This document shows, piece after piece, positions 21,748-31,008 of a stretch of 64,000 nucleotides of DNA (the stretch's first letter is position 1; each line of letters opens with the position of its first letter). Location: positions 698,929 to 762,928 of the forward strand of contig NZ_JACCFW010000001.1 in assembly GCF_013410455.1 (NCBI RefSeq), read 5' to 3'. A program made the translations under genes and the position numbers. Under the pieces are notes generated by a model, which was not told where the DNA came from, did not search any database, and was given only the letters and a program-made list of their open reading frames with translations. Source of the stretch: Allobranchiibius huperziae. GTDB lineage: Bacteria; Actinomycetota; Actinomycetes; Actinomycetales; Dermatophilaceae.

Positions 21748-24299
21748 CGCAGCTCGCGGTCCCCGAGCTCAGCCTCGTGGTCCTCATCGGTGCATCAGGC
21801 TCGGGCAAGTCCACCTTCGCCCGCGAGCACTTCGGTGCCTTCGAGGTGCTCTCCAGCGACTACTGCCGCGGCCTGGTCGCGGACGACGAGAACGACCAGT
21901 CCGCCTCCGGCGACGCCTTCGACGTCCTGCACTTCATCGCCGGCAAGCGCCTGGCCGCCGGTCGTCTCACGGTCGTGGATGCGACCAATGTGCAGCGCGA
22001 GGCCAGGCGGCAGTTGATCGAGTTGGCCAAGGCCCACGACGTACTGCCGGTCGCGATCGTGCTCGACCTCCCCGAGCAGGTCTGCGTCGCACGCAACGCG
22101 GAGCGACCCGACCGTGACTTCGGCGCGCGGGTCGTACGCCGCCACCGCGACCAGCTGCGCCGGTCCCTGCGAGGGCTGTCGCGGGAGGGGTTCCGCACGG
22201 TTCATGTCCTCTCCAGCGTCGAGGAGGTCGCCGCGGCGACGATCACCCGCGAGAAGCTGCTGAACGACCTGCGTGACCAACACGGCCCGTTCGATGTCAT
22301 CGGCGACGTCCATGGCTGCCGCTCGGAGCTGGAGACGCTGCTGGAGCAGCTCGGTTACGCGCTCGTCCGCGACGACCAGGCGCGCCCGGTCGACGCCACG
22401 CACCCGGCCGGGCGGCGGGCGGTCTTCGTCGGCGACCTCGTCGACCGCGGCCCGGACAGCCCTGGCGTGCTGCGGCTGGTGATGGGCATGGTCGGCAACG
22501 GCCATGCGCTGTGCGTACCCGGAAACCACGAGAACAAGTTGGTGCGTGCGCTCGGCGGGCGCGCCGTGCAGGTCAGCCACGGCCTGGAGAAGACCCTCGC
22601 CCAGCTCGCCGATGAGACCCCCGAGTTCCGGACGGAGGTGGCCGAGTTCTGCTACGCCCTCGTGTCGCACCTCGTTCTCGACGACGGCAGGCTCGTCGTC
22701 GCCCACGCCGGGCTGAAGGAGGCCTATCACGGTCGCGCGTCCGGCCGGGTGCGCAGCTTCGCGCTGTACGGCGACTCCACCGGCGAGACCGACGAGTTCG
22801 GCCTGCCCGTCCGCTACCCCTGGGCCGAGGACTACCGCGGCTCCGCGATGGTGCTCTACGGGCACACCCCGACGCCCGAGCTGGAATGGGTCAACAACAC
22901 CCTCTGCCTCGACACCGGCTGCGTCTTCGGCGGACGGCTGACCGCGCTGCGGTACCCGGAGAAGGAATCGGTCCAGGTCACGGCCGAGCGGGTCTGGTAC
23001 GAACCCGCCAAGCCGTTCCCGGTCGCTGAGGAGACGCCGGTGCCCGGTCAACGGGACCGCGACCAACTCGACATCCGCGACGTCCTCGGCAAGCGCATCG
23101 TGCAGACCGCCCATCACGGCCGGGTGACCGTCCGGGAGGAGAACGCCGCCGGCGCACTCGAGGTGATGAGCCGGTTCGCGCTGCACCCTCGCTGGTTGCC
23201 CTACCTGCCGCCCACGATGGCTCCGCCGCCGACCTCCGCCCGCGACGCACTGCTCGAGCACCCCGACGAGGCGTTCTCCGCGTACGCCTCGGTCGGAGTC
23301 ACCGAGCTGCTGTGCGAGGAGAAGCACATGGGGTCGCGGGCGGTCGTCCTGGTCTGTCGCGACGAGAAGGTCGCGGTGCGCTGGTTCGGCGCGACGGACG
23401 GCGAGTCTGGAGCGGCGTACACCCGCACCGGGCGCTCCTTCTTCGACCGCCCCACCACCGAGAACCTCCTCACCGGCGTACGGGATGCCGTCACCTCGGC
23501 GGGCCTCTGGGAGGAGCTGGACAGCGACTGGCTCCTGCTCGACACGGAGATCGTGCCCTGGTCGGCCAAGGCGGGCGACCTGCTGCGCGACCAGTACGCC
23601 GCGGTCGGCGCGGCGGCGCGGCACGTCCTTCCCGCGGCGGCAGAGGGCCTGCGGGCTGCCCAGGCTCGGGGGGTCGAGGTCGGCGACCTGCTGGATCGCA
23701 CCTGCGTGCGCGCCGACAACGCCCAGGCGTTCACCGAGGCCTATCGGCGCTACTGCTGGCCCACCGACGGGCTCGACGGTGTCGCCGTGGCGCCGTTCCA
23801 GGTCCTCGCAACGCAGGGCCGCACTCACCACGACCGTGACCACCTGTGGCACCTGGACCTCGCCGATCGCCTCGTGGGTGCTGCGCCCCATCTGATGCGC
23901 ACGACGCGTCGCCAACGCGTCGACACCAACGACGACGCCTCGGTCGCCGCCGGGGTCGAGTGGTGGGAGTCGCTGACCGCCGCTGGCGGCGAGGGCATGG
24001 TCGTGAAGCCGTTCGCCAACCTCGCCCGTGCTCGACGTGGCCTCGCGCAGCCGGGCATCAAGGTCCGCGGCAGGGAGTACCTCCGGATCATCTACGGCCC
24101 CGACTACACCGACCCCGCCAACCTCACCCGCCTGCGCGACCGCAACCTCGGCCACAAGCGCTCCCTGGCGCTGCGCGAATACGCACTGGGACTCGAGTCG
24201 CTCGAGCGCCTGGCTCGGGGTGAGCCGTTATGGCGCGTCCACGAAGCCGTCTTCGCCGTCCTCGCGCTGGAATCGGAGCCGGTGGACCCTCGTCTCTGA
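21744..24299 (+). CDS. pnkp: Polynucleotide kinase-phosphatase-ligase Pnkp (RNA repair)
   Basis: This 851-residue, three-domain enzyme heals and seals broken RNA. The kinase P-loop GASGSGKST (residues 16-24) phosphorylates 5'-OH ends. The calcineurin-type phosphatase (about 185-430: IGDVHGC, GDLVDRGPDS, GNHENK, VVAHAG) removes 2',3'-cyclic phosphate. The C-terminal adenylyltransferase has the nucleotide-attacked Lys527 in EEKHMG. Length and order match Clostridium thermocellum Pnkp. In that system ligation needs Hen1, here encoded immediately upstream with a 4-base overlap. The trigger, a tRNA-cutting toxin, is not encoded nearby. Confidence 0.93.
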   Translation: MTQLAVPELSLVVLIGASGSGKSTFAREHFGAFEVLSSDYCRGLVADDENDQSASGDAFDVLHFIAGKRLAAGRLTVVDATNVQREARRQLIELAKAHDVLPVAIVLDLPEQVCVARNAERPDRDFGARVVRRHRDQLRRSLRGLSREGFRTVHVLSSVEEVAAATITREKLLNDLRDQHGPFDVIGDVHGCRSELETLLEQLGYALVRDDQARPVDATHPAGRRAVFVGDLVDRGPDSPGVLRLVMGMVGNGHALCVPGNHENKLVRALGGRAVQVSHGLEKTLAQLADETPEFRTEVAEFCYALVSHLVLDDGRLVVAHAGLKEAYHGRASGRVRSFALYGDSTGETDEFGLPVRYPWAEDYRGSAMVLYGHTPTPELEWVNNTLCLDTGCVFGGRLTALRYPEKESVQVTAERVWYEPAKPFPVAEETPVPGQRDRDQLDIRDVLGKRIVQTAHHGRVTVREENAAGALEVMSRFALHPRWLPYLPPTMAPPPTSARDALLEHPDEAFSAYASVGVTELLCEEKHMGSRAVVLVCRDEKVAVRWFGATDGESGAAYTRTGRSFFDRPTTENLLTGVRDAVTSAGLWEELDSDWLLLDTEIVPWSAKAGDLLRDQYAAVGAAARHVLPAAAEGLRAAQARGVEVGDLLDRTCVRADNAQAFTEAYRRYCWPTDGLDGVAVAPFQVLATQGRTHHDRDHLWHLDLADRLVGAAPHLMRTTRRQRVDTNDDASVAAGVEWWESLTAAGGEGMVVKPFANLARARRGLAQPGIKVRGREYLRIIYGPDYTDPANLTRLRDRNLGHKRSLALREYALGLESLERLARGEPLWRVHEAVFAVLALESEPVDPRL

Positions 24300-24344
24300 C
24301 GGGCGGGATCGCGCAAGACCTCACGGAGGTGCAGGTCGGGTGGA

Positions 24345-24350
24345 TAGCCT
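24345..24350 (+). promoter_or_regulatory. Candidate -10 box upstream of the flavoprotein gene
   Basis: TAGCCT would start transcription near 24357, leaving a 65-base leader that contains the 18-base repeat at 24388-24405. Confidence 0.3.
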
Positions 24351-24387
24351 CGAGATCTCGGGTCGCGCGGGACGCCGACCCGACGTC

Positions 24388-24405
24388 CTGCGAAGGATCG
24401 ATCGG
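24388..24405 (+). repeat. 18-base repeat, copy 1
   Basis: CTGCGAAGGATCGATCGG occurs again, identical, at 47456-47473. Both copies lie in the leader of a gene and include the palindrome GATCGATC. Confidence 0.6.
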
Positions 24406-24421
24406 AACAGCGGGTGGTGCG

Positions 24422-25774
24422 ATGACCACGGAACAGATCGTCGATGACCTCGACCGGGCCGTCGGTTCTGCGTTACGGCGTCCGGGCGACGACGAATACG
24501 ACACCGCGACACAGCCGCGCAACGCGACCGCGGATCAGCATCCGGTCGCGGTCGTCGCCGCCACCTCCGCCGACGACGTACGCAGGGCAGTTCGCGCGGC
24601 GGCGGATGCCGGACTCGGCGTGGCCGTGCAGGCGACGGGGCACGGTGCTGCGGGCACCGTCGGCGATGACGTGCTGCTGATCGACACCCGCCGGATGAAC
24701 GGCGTCTCGGTGGACCCTTCGGCCCGCACCGCGCGGGTCGGGGCCGGCGCGACCTGGGCGGAGGTGAATGCCGAGGCCGCGACCCACGGGCTGCTCGGTC
24801 TGGCCGGGACCGCGCCGGACGTCGGCGTCGTCGGCTACACCCTGTCCGGTGGGATCGGGTGGCTGACCCGCGCGCACGGAATGGCCAGTGCATCGCTGCG
24901 ACGCGTCGAGTTCGTGGACGGCGACGGCGAGCCGCAGGTCGCCGACGAGCAGGAGAACCCCGAGGCGCTGTGGGCCTTCCGGGGCGCCGGAGGGGTCGGC
25001 ATCGTCACAGCGGTCGAGATCGACCTGGTCGCGGTGCCGGACCTGTGGGCCGGGTACCGGCTGTGGCCGATCACCGAGGCCGAATCCGTCGTCGCTGCGT
25101 GGACCGATGCGTTGGGGCAGATCGACGAGACGCTGACCAGCGCGATCGGTTTCCTCAAGGCACCTGACGCGCCCGTGGTGCCGGAGGCGCTGCGGGGCCA
25201 CCGGGTCGTGCACCTGTCGGCGGCCTCGGTGAGCGGCGAGGCTGGTTTCGAGCCGCTGGAACGCGCGTTGCGCGCGGCACCGGAGCCGGCGATCGACACG
25301 ACGGGGCCGTGCGACGAGAAGCGCCTGGCGGTCATCCACCTCGATCCGCCCGACACCGTGCCGGCGATCGGCGACGGGGGTTGGCTGACCGCGTCGACTC
25401 CTGCCCATGCGTTGGCCATCCTCAGCGCGCTGGGCGTGGGCGACGACGCACCGTTGGCCGAGATGGAGATCCGGCACGTCGCGACGACGGTCGCCGCGCA
25501 CGCCGACGGAGCGATGACGAGCCCACCCGGTCCGTTCCTGTTGCACGTGGTCGGACCGGCGCCGACCGTCGACGACCGCCGCACCGTCGAGCAGGCGATC
25601 GACGTCGTACGGGCTGCCGTGCAGCCGGTCGAAACGGGACGGGCGGCGGCATCCTTCCGTGACGGCCAGACCACCGTGCCCGGCGCGTTCGCGGACGACG
25701 AGGAGGAACGACTGCGGAGCGTGCGGCAACGCTACGACCCGCACCGCCGGATCCGCCGGCCCCGATCCGTGTGA
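24422..25774 (+). CDS. FAD-binding oxidoreductase, VAO/BBE type
   Basis: This 450-residue flavoprotein shows the PCMH FAD-binding fold: a VAVQATGHGAAG loop whose His could attach FAD covalently, DTRRMNGVSVDPSARTARVGAGATWAEV, and LSGGIGWLTRAHGMA. The C-terminal substrate and berberine-bridge-like motif is YDPHRRI. The second covalent-link Cys of bicovalent members is not evident. Substrate unknown. ATG 24422 is chosen at the start of the conserved region; the upstream frame carries the 18-base repeat and is probably leader. It converges on the amine permease gene with a 16-base gap, but it is not in that operon. Confidence 0.8.
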   Translation: MTTEQIVDDLDRAVGSALRRPGDDEYDTATQPRNATADQHPVAVVAATSADDVRRAVRAAADAGLGVAVQATGHGAAGTVGDDVLLIDTRRMNGVSVDPSARTARVGAGATWAEVNAEAATHGLLGLAGTAPDVGVVGYTLSGGIGWLTRAHGMASASLRRVEFVDGDGEPQVADEQENPEALWAFRGAGGVGIVTAVEIDLVAVPDLWAGYRLWPITEAESVVAAWTDALGQIDETLTSAIGFLKAPDAPVVPEALRGHRVVHLSAASVSGEAGFEPLERALRAAPEPAIDTTGPCDEKRLAVIHLDPPDTVPAIGDGGWLTASTPAHALAILSALGVGDDAPLAEMEIRHVATTVAAHADGAMTSPPGPFLLHVVGPAPTVDDRRTVEQAIDVVRAAVQPVETGRAAASFRDGQTTVPGAFADDEEERLRSVRQRYDPHRRIRRPRSV

Positions 25775-25775
25775 C

Positions 25776-25790
25776 CCGGCGGGGCGCCGG
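25776..25790. terminator. Short hairpin filling a convergent gap
   Basis: CCGGCG (25776-25781), GGG loop, CGCCGG (25785-25790). It occupies the whole space between the convergent flavoprotein and permease stop codons and could serve both. Confidence 0.45.
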
Positions 25791-27347
25791 CTAGCTCTCG
25801 AACGCCTCGGTGACCGCCTCGTCGATGGTGTGCTTCGGGCCGGTGAACCAATGCCGAGCCGACGCGAACCACCAGATCGCGAGGATCACCAGGCTGCCGA
25901 TCGTGAGGACGGGCGCGTAGTTGACGTACTTGAACGAGAAGCCCTTGTTGCCGGGGATGGCCGTCGGCGTGAACGGCAGGATGAAGTAGACGCAGATGAC
26001 GGCGATCTCCGCCACCGCCACGATGTTCATCCACTTGTACTTCGATCCGAGCGTCCAGGAACCGGGCTCGAAGCCGTCGCGCATCCGCCAGCGCAGGAAG
26101 ATCGGGATCGCGAACGCGAGGTAGAGCCCGATGACGGCTACCGACGTGACCGCATAGAACGCCACCGGCACGGGGGCGCCGTTCACGTCGACTTCCACGA
26201 GCGCCGGCAGGGTGATGAGGATCCCGATGACGGTGACGAAGGTGACCGCGTTGGCGGGGATGCGGGTGCGCGGATTGACGTTGGAGAGCAGTCTCGACCC
26301 GGGGATGCCGCGGTCCCGGCTGAAGGCGAACGTCATCCGCGACGCACTCGTGAGGCAGGCGGTGGCGCAGAAGAGCTGGCCGGCCGTGGAGATGAGCAGG
26401 ATCAGGACGTGCCACTTCTGCGGCAGGGCCTGTCCGAAGATGAGGTCGACGGCGCCACCGCCTTTGGTCACCGCCTTCGGATCCTGCACGGCGAAGACGA
26501 ACGCCAGCAGGAGCACGTACCCGCCGATCGCCGAGTAGAAGATGGAGCGCCAGATCCCCTGGGCGGCCCCCTTCGCGGCACCCTGCGTCTCCTCCGACAG
26601 GTGCGCGGAGGCGTCGAATCCGGTGATCGTGTACTGGGTGAGCAGGAGCCCCAGCGGCATGACGAGGAACCAGTACTTGTTGTCCGCATAGCCGGAGTTG
26701 TTGATCCGGTCGGTGAAGACGAAGCTCGCGCTCTGGTGCTTGTCGGGGATGATGATCAGCACCGCGATGATGATGGCCGCGCCCGCCACGTGCCACCAGA
26801 CCGAGATGTTGTTGAGCACCGCGAGCAGGTGACCGCTGAAGATGTTGGCCAGCGCCGCGAGCACCATGATCACCACGAAGATGGCGAAGACCGTCTTCAG
26901 ACCGGAGTGCTTGGCCCACGAGGCGCTCAAGGTGTCCAGGGTCAGGTCCAGGAAGGTGGCTGCGCCGTACCCGACGGACGCGGTCACGGCGAGCAGCCCG
27001 ATCAGGTTGAGCCAGCCGGTGAAGAAGCCCGCGCCGGGGCCGCCCATCTTCGAGGCCCACCAGTAGATGCCGCCGGAGGTCGGGTACGCCGAGACGAGTT
27101 CGCTCATCGTCAGGCCGATGATGAGGATAAACGCGGAGATGATCGGCCAGCCCCACGAGATCGCGACCGGCCCGCCGTTGTTCCACGCCTGCCCGAAGGT
27201 GGTGAAGCAACCGGCCAGGATCGAGATGATCGAGAAGGAGATCGCGAAGTTGGAGAAGCTGGACCAGCTGCGGCTCAACTCCTGTTTGTAGCCGAGCGTG
27301 GCGAGGAGCGCGTCGTCGTCGGACAGGGGTGCGGCGTCATCGGCCAT
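25791..27347 (-). CDS. APC-family amino acid/amine permease
   Basis: This 518-residue transporter has about twelve membrane helices. The N-terminal ATLGYKQELSRSWSSFSNFAISFSIIS and the SAYPTSGGIYWWASKMGGPG motif are typical of the BAT1/GABA-choline branch of the APC superfamily. ATG 27347 has AGGAG 6 bases upstream, so the 21 extra upstream residues are rejected. It is divergent from the GntR regulator heading the glutamine synthetase/aldehyde dehydrogenase operon and probably imports that pathway's substrate (polyamine, GABA or a related amine; inference). Confidence 0.87.
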   Translation of the reverse strand: MADDAAPLSDDDALLATLGYKQELSRSWSSFSNFAISFSIISILAGCFTTFGQAWNNGGPVAISWGWPIISAFILIIGLTMSELVSAYPTSGGIYWWASKMGGPGAGFFTGWLNLIGLLAVTASVGYGAATFLDLTLDTLSASWAKHSGLKTVFAIFVVIMVLAALANIFSGHLLAVLNNISVWWHVAGAAIIIAVLIIIPDKHQSASFVFTDRINNSGYADNKYWFLVMPLGLLLTQYTITGFDASAHLSEETQGAAKGAAQGIWRSIFYSAIGGYVLLLAFVFAVQDPKAVTKGGGAVDLIFGQALPQKWHVLILLISTAGQLFCATACLTSASRMTFAFSRDRGIPGSRLLSNVNPRTRIPANAVTFVTVIGILITLPALVEVDVNGAPVPVAFYAVTSVAVIGLYLAFAIPIFLRWRMRDGFEPGSWTLGSKYKWMNIVAVAEIAVICVYFILPFTPTAIPGNKGFSFKYVNYAPVLTIGSLVILAIWWFASARHWFTGPKHTIDEAVTEAFES

Positions 27348-27379
27348 GGGGGCTCCTGGTGCGAGAGTCGTTCTGCGCG

Positions 27380-27385
27380 AGGCTA
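27380..27385 (-). promoter_or_regulatory. -10 box for the permease gene
   Basis: TAGCCT on the minus strand would give a leader of about 26 bases that holds the AGGAG site. The GGTCCAT repeats lie at its -35 region. Confidence 0.4.
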
Positions 27386-27403
27386 GTGGCGCCGATCGGC
27401 CCC

Positions 27404-27433
27404 GGTCCATGGATCTGAGGAAAAAAGGTCCAT
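27404..27433. promoter_or_regulatory. Candidate operator shared by permease and GntR genes
   Basis: GGTCCAT occurs twice as direct repeats (27404-27410, 27427-27433) flanking an A-rich segment, in the middle of the divergent promoter region. The FadR-like regulator encoded beside it is the likely ligand; the true site is not established. Confidence 0.3.
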
Positions 27434-27443
27434 TTCCAAACCA

Positions 27444-27478
27444 TTGACGGCGGGCGCCGCGGTGGTGAGACTGGCCGC
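27444..27478 (+). promoter_or_regulatory. Promoter of the gntR-led operon, leaderless
   Basis: TTGACG (27444-27449), 17-base spacer, GAGACT (27467-27472), then 6 bases to GTG 27479. The -35 is one of the best in the window. Confidence 0.5.
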
Positions 27479-28207
27479 GTGTCAGCCGTGCCGCACCTCG
27501 CGCCCTACCGGGATCTGCAGGAGTTCACCCTGCAGCCGGCGGTCGGGAACGTCTTCGAGGCCGTCGTCGGGCAACTCGCGACGGCGATCCGACTGGGCGT
27601 CTTCGCCGACGGCGAGCAGTTGCCGCCCGAGCGCGAACTGTCCGAACGGCTCGGTGTCAGCCGGATGACGCTGCGGGACGCGATCGCGGCGCTGCGCGAC
27701 GCCGGTCTGGTCCGGACCACCCGCGGTCGCGGTGGCGGCACGGTCGTGACCTACGACGGCACGCACGCGCCCGGCGTACGACCGGCAGGGGAGTACGACG
27801 TGGCCGACGTATTGCGTTTCCGGCGGCTCGTCGAGGCCGGCGCGGTGGAGGCTGCCGCAGAGCGGACCCTCGACGACGAACAGCGGGCATGGCTGTCACG
27901 GTGCCTCGCCGATGCCGCGAACACCGTTGGCACCAGCGAGCATCGGATCGCCGACTCCCGCCTGCACCTGGCGCTCGCGACTGTGTCCGGCAGCGCGTTG
28001 CTGGCCGAGTCGGTGACTCGGGCGCAGGCCGCCCTCGGTGATCTGCTCGCCGCGATCCCGGTGCTGCCGCGCAATATCGAGCATTCGCAGTCTCAGCATG
28101 CCCGGATCGTCGACGCGGTCCTGCGCGCCGACGCGGTGGAGGCGGGGGACGCCATGCGGCAGCACTGCGACGCGACCGCCGAACTGCTCATCGGGCTGAT
28201 CGGATGA
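27479..28207 (+). CDS. GntR-family transcriptional regulator, FadR type
   Basis: This 242-residue regulator has an N-terminal winged helix (LPPERELSERLGVSRMTLRDAIAALRDAGLVRTTRGRGGGTVV) and a helical FCD effector domain with metal-ligand-type His in ADSRLHLALA and SQSQHARIVDAV. It starts at GTG behind a good promoter. It leads an operon of a glutamine synthetase-like ligase, an aldehyde dehydrogenase, an SDR and a C26 hydrolase and faces a permease, so it probably represses both units until an amine intermediate binds (inference). Confidence 0.88.
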   Translation: MSAVPHLAPYRDLQEFTLQPAVGNVFEAVVGQLATAIRLGVFADGEQLPPERELSERLGVSRMTLRDAIAALRDAGLVRTTRGRGGGTVVTYDGTHAPGVRPAGEYDVADVLRFRRLVEAGAVEAAAERTLDDEQRAWLSRCLADAANTVGTSEHRIADSRLHLALATVSGSALLAESVTRAQAALGDLLAAIPVLPRNIEHSQSQHARIVDAVLRADAVEAGDAMRQHCDATAELLIGLIG

Positions 28208-28246
28208 GCCGTTGACGAGACACCCGAGCCGGAGAGAAGGGCCGCG

Positions 28247-29611
28247 ATGACCGCACCCACACTGACGCTGGAGGAGCTGCGCGCCCAGATCGAGGCGGGC
28301 ACGATCGACACCGTCATCGTCGCCTTCACCGACATGCAGGGCCGACTGCAGGGCAAACGGCTGCACGCCCACTACTTCCTGGAGCATGCGCTCGCCGACG
28401 GCACCGAGGGCTGCAACTATCTGCTCGCAGTCGACGTCGACATGAACACCGTTGCCGGCTATGCGATCTCGTCCTGGGAGAGGGGATACGGAGACTTTCT
28501 CTTCGAGTTGGACCTGACGACGTTGCGGCGCACGCCGGGAGAACCGACCAGCGCGACCATCCAGTGCGATCTGGCCTGGCTGGACGACCGCGGACCGGTG
28601 CGTGAGGCACCCCGGTCGGTGCTGCGTGCGCAGGTGGAGCGGGCTGCTCGGGCCGGGTGGTCGGCGTACGCCGGCACCGAGCTTGAGTTCATCGTCTTCG
28701 AGCAGACCTACGAGCAGGCCTGGGATGCGCAGTACGTCGGGCTCACCTCGGCCAACCGCTACAACATCGACTACTCGATCGTGGGCGGCAGTCGGGTGGA
28801 GCCGCTGCTGCGCGATATCCGCAATCAGATGTGGTCCGCGGGCATGGTCGTCGAGAGCGCGAAGGGCGAGTGCAACCCCGGGCAGCACGAGATCGGCTTC
28901 CTCTACGACGAGGTGCTGCGCACCTGCGACAACCACGTCGTCTACAAGACCGGCGCCAAGCAGATCGCCGCGCAGCACGGGCGGTCGCTGACCTTCATGG
29001 CCAAGTACGACGAGCATGAGGGGAACAGCTGCCATATCCACCTCTCGCTGCGCGGGGCCGACGGCGCCATGGTGTTCGCCGACGACGTGCGCGACGGGGG
29101 CCACAGCAGGCTCTTCGACCACTTCCTGGCCGGGCTGCTCGCGACAGCGCGTGAGTTCACCTGCTTCTACGCGCCGAACATCAACTCCTACAAACGATTC
29201 GCCGACGGTTCGTTCGCGCCGACCGCCGTCGCGTGGGGCCGCGACAACCGCACCTGCGCTCTGCGTGTGGTCGGCCACGGCCCGTCGCTGCGGGTGGAGA
29301 ACAGACTGCCCGGAGGCGACGTCAACCCCTACCTGGCGACGGCGGCGATGCTCGCCGGTGGCCTGTACGGCATCGAGAACGAACTCGAGCTCGAGCCGGC
29401 GTTCGAGGGGAACGCGTACACCAGCGATGCGCCGAAGGTGCCGACGACGCTGGACGAGGCACGACGACTGCTACTCGAATCCGACGTGGCACGAGCGGCA
29501 TTCGGCGACGACGTCGTCGAGCACTACGCCCACGCGGCCGAGGTCGAGATCGCCGCCTTCGGCGCCGCGGTCACCGACTGGGAGCGCAAGCGGGGGTTCG
29601 AGCGACTGTGA
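28247..29611 (+). CDS. Glutamine synthetase family ligase, likely gamma-glutamyl-amine synthetase
   Basis: This 454-residue GS-fold enzyme begins with a beta-grasp opening (FTDMQGRLQGKRL). It has the metal-binding GTELEFIVF and KGECNPGQHEIGF, HIHLSLRG at the catalytic core and RVVGHGPSLRVENRLPGGDVNPYLA near the ATP site. It lacks the Tyr adenylylation signature of GlnA and resembles PuuA/GlnA3 types, which join glutamate to putrescine or other amines. GAGAAGG lies 7-13 bases before the ATG. The downstream aldehyde dehydrogenase and C26 hydrolase are the partners expected for a gamma-glutamylation pathway. The exact amine is unknown. Confidence 0.83.
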   Translation: MTAPTLTLEELRAQIEAGTIDTVIVAFTDMQGRLQGKRLHAHYFLEHALADGTEGCNYLLAVDVDMNTVAGYAISSWERGYGDFLFELDLTTLRRTPGEPTSATIQCDLAWLDDRGPVREAPRSVLRAQVERAARAGWSAYAGTELEFIVFEQTYEQAWDAQYVGLTSANRYNIDYSIVGGSRVEPLLRDIRNQMWSAGMVVESAKGECNPGQHEIGFLYDEVLRTCDNHVVYKTGAKQIAAQHGRSLTFMAKYDEHEGNSCHIHLSLRGADGAMVFADDVRDGGHSRLFDHFLAGLLATAREFTCFYAPNINSYKRFADGSFAPTAVAWGRDNRTCALRVVGHGPSLRVENRLPGGDVNPYLATAAMLAGGLYGIENELELEPAFEGNAYTSDAPKVPTTLDEARRLLLESDVARAAFGDDVVEHYAHAAEVEIAAFGAAVTDWERKRGFERL

Positions 29612-30987
29612 GCACGCCGTACGACGTTATCAACCCCTCGACCGGCCGGACGATCCGGGCGGTGCACCATGCGAGCCTGGAGGAGACGGACGCGGTCATC
29701 GCCCGTGCGCACGCCGCGGCACCGGCCTGGGCCCGCGTCGACCCCGCCGACCGTGGACGCCTGCTGCGGCGGTTCGCGGACGTCGTCGACGCCCATCTGG
29801 CCGAGCTGGCCGAGCTGGAGATCGAGAACGCCGGCCACACCCGCGGCAACGCGATGTGGGAGGCGGGCAACGTGCGCGACGTTCTGCACTATTACGCCGC
29901 CGCCCCGGAACGACTGTGCGGCAGGCAGATTCCGGTTGCCGGTGGGATCGATCTGACCTTCCAGGAGCCACTGGGCGTGGTCGGCGTCATCGTGCCCTGG
30001 AACTTCCCGATGCCCATCTTCGGCTGGGCCGTCGGGCCGGCACTGGCCGCGGGCAACACGGTCGTGGTGAAACCTGCCGAACTGACTCCGTTCACCGCGC
30101 TGCGGCTGGCCGAGCTCGCCCTCGAAGCCGGGTTGCCGGAGGGGGTGCTCAACGTCGTACCGGGTGAGGGACCGGTCGTGGGTCAGCGGTTCGTCACCCA
30201 CCCGCACGTGCGCAAGGTCTGCTTCACCGGGTCGACGGCGGTCGGCAAGAGACTGATGGCCCTGGCGGCCGACGATCTGACACGGGTGACGCTCGAGCTC
30301 GGCGGCAAGAGCGCCAACATCGTCTTCGCGGACTGCGACGTCGACGCCGCGGCGGCTGCCGCACCCGGTGCGGTCTTCGACAATGCCGGGCAGGACTGCT
30401 GCGCGCGGAGCCGGATCCTCGTGCAGCGCAGCGTCTTCGACCGCTTCATGGAGTCCATGGAGCCGGCGGTGCATGCGGTCCGGGTGCAGGACCCGTCGTT
30501 GAACGGCGATGCCGACATGGGGCCGCTCATCAGCGACACCCAACGGCAGCGGGTGCGCGGCTTCGTCGAGGACGCCGACTCAGCGGTGCAGATCGCATTC
30601 CGCGGTGACGCGCCCGACGGTGCCGGCTGGTGGTACCCGCCGACCGTGGTCGTGCCGACCGGCACCGGTGACCCGCTGTGGCAGGAGGAGATCTTCGGTC
30701 CGGTGGTCTCGGTGCTGCCGTTCGAGGACGAGGCGGATGCGATCGCGATGGCCAACGACACGGCGTACGGTCTGGCGGGCTCGATCTGGACCGACAACCT
30801 CGGTCGCGGACTGCGCGTCGCGCGGGGCGTGCGCGCGGGCAATCTGTCGGTCAATTCCCATTCGGCGGTGCGCTACTCGACGCCGTTCGGCGGCTTCAAG
30901 TCCTCCGGCCTCGGTCGTGAGCTCGGACCGGACGCTCTCGACGCGTTCACCGAGACCAAGAACGTCTTCATCTCCACCGCCCACTGA
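29608..30987 (+). CDS. Aldehyde dehydrogenase (NAD(P)+)
   Basis: This 459-residue ALDH contains PWNFPMPIFGW, the cofactor-binding KPAELTPFTALRL, the general base Glu in ELGGKSANIVFAD, the nucleophile Cys in NAGQDCCARSRI and the EEIFGPV motif. The GTG start overlaps the GS stop as GTGA, showing tight coupling. In this setting it would oxidise a gamma-glutamyl-aminoaldehyde, the PuuC step (inference from neighbours). The long upstream extension of the frame lies inside the GS gene and is rejected. Confidence 0.9.
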   Translation: MSTPYDVINPSTGRTIRAVHHASLEETDAVIARAHAAAPAWARVDPADRGRLLRRFADVVDAHLAELAELEIENAGHTRGNAMWEAGNVRDVLHYYAAAPERLCGRQIPVAGGIDLTFQEPLGVVGVIVPWNFPMPIFGWAVGPALAAGNTVVVKPAELTPFTALRLAELALEAGLPEGVLNVVPGEGPVVGQRFVTHPHVRKVCFTGSTAVGKRLMALAADDLTRVTLELGGKSANIVFADCDVDAAAAAAPGAVFDNAGQDCCARSRILVQRSVFDRFMESMEPAVHAVRVQDPSLNGDADMGPLISDTQRQRVRGFVEDADSAVQIAFRGDAPDGAGWWYPPTVVVPTGTGDPLWQEEIFGPVVSVLPFEDEADAIAMANDTAYGLAGSIWTDNLGRGLRVARGVRAGNLSVNSHSAVRYSTPFGGFKSSGLGRELGPDALDAFTETKNVFISTAH

Positions 30988-31008
30988 CCCCGAAAGAAGG
31001 GACATTCG

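Noticed and set aside
21795-24155. A 786-codon minus-strand frame opposite pnkp (and similar long frames opposite dnaE2 and metB/glyS)
   Set aside because: No domain-like sequence; composition is the complement of well-defined genes.
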